Assembly (NCBI GenBank): GCA_021414245.1
Contig: JAIOOU010000004.1
Location: 186,001-250,000, forward strand
Source of the DNA: Chloroflexota bacterium
GTDB taxonomy: Bacteria > Chloroflexota > Anaerolineae > Anaerolineales > Villigracilaceae
Reading direction: 5' to 3'
DNA length: 64,000 nucleotides
This document shows, piece by piece, positions 63,891 through 64,000 of this stretch (its first letter is position 1; every line of letters begins with the position of its first letter). Made by a program: the position numbers and the translations under genes. The notes below the pieces were generated by a model. The model was not told the DNA's origin. It did not search any database and saw only the letters and a program-made list of their open reading frames with translations.

Positions 63891-64000
63891 TTACAGGGAA
63901 ATGTATTCTCTTAAGCTGTGCTGCACGGCATACGCAGCGGCTTCCGCGCGATTGTTCACGCTGAGTTTCGAAAGAATGCTCGAAACATAATTGCGGACCG
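63891..64000 (-). CDS. LuxR/NarL-type regulator, C-terminal end (cut by window edge)
   Basis: The last 35 codons on the minus strand read [23 protein letters not shown]...SLREYISL and stop at 63891-63893. This is the recognition-helix end of a GerE-type HTH, as in response regulators of the NarL family. The rest of the gene lies beyond the window. Confidence 0.8.
   Translation of the reverse strand, partial: VRNYVSSILSKLSVNNRAEAAAYAVQHSLREYISL

Overview
The window looks like chromosomal DNA of an anaerobic or facultative member of the Chloroflexota, most likely class Anaerolineae. This placement is inference, with no database search behind it. It rests on the Thr/Pro-rich lipoproteins and the very large Thr/Pro-rich protein carrying a GerMN-like and an NBR1-type Ig-like domain, an XRE/NB-ARC/TPR regulator, a fused glyQS, an NuoA-N complex I operon, and several promoters whose -10 box sits exactly 6 nt before the start codon.

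Layout. 1-1541 (minus): 5' part of a PcrA/UvrD helicase gene, then mscL. 1819-14332 (plus): peptide-uptake locus with dppD/dppF ATPases, a family-5 binding lipoprotein, permeases dppB/dppC, a membrane cytochrome c, a second binding lipoprotein with its own ATPase pair but no permeases, and a response regulator. 14362-17115: tRNA-Gln, then glmU-cdd-recO, convergent with a metallophosphoesterase. 18700-24050: accessory stretch with two lipoproteins, a LuxR-type regulator under a LexA-box-like operator, a TIR protein, a geranylgeranyl-reductase-type flavoprotein, a DUF3592 protein and a RAYT transposase with its palindromes. 24185-27172: fused glyQS. 27287-31251: two secreted proteins (minus) and the XRE/NB-ARC/TPR regulator. 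31292-34857: dnaG-rpoD. 34867-36344: AT-rich lipoprotein and Cys-rich secreted protein behind a REP-like hairpin. 36631-51193: complete 14-gene nuo operon. 51366-51437: tRNA-Lys. 51534-57070 (minus): the 1375-residue Thr/Pro-rich protein, a DUF554 protein and a cobalamin adenosyltransferase. 57117-62174 (plus): a HetC/phospholipase-like protein, YqeY, then the order PgpH-like HD protein, ybeY, dgkA, and an endonuclease IV-type protein. 62244-64000: frameshifted AT-rich lipoprotein gene, a 105-bp MITE-like element, a GNAT acetyltransferase and the end of a LuxR-type regulator.

How the genes fit together. The transporter locus imports peptides; complex I, the cytochrome c and the GGR-type protein (possibly quinone or lipid side chains) fit a respiring cell. 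GlmU, recO, dnaG, rpoD, glyQS, ybeY and pgpH are housekeeping.

Most unusual signals: (i) a family of exactly 28-bp TCGCGA-centred palindromes with compensated arm changes, one copy inside the RAYT gene, one just after it, and one inside glyQS without breaking the frame; (ii) a GAAC-N4-GTTC operator filling the spacer of a promoter for a LuxR-type gene beside a TIR gene; (iii) four TATAAT-N6-ATG leaderless starts; (iv) an intrinsic terminator encoded within the signal peptide of the cytochrome gene.
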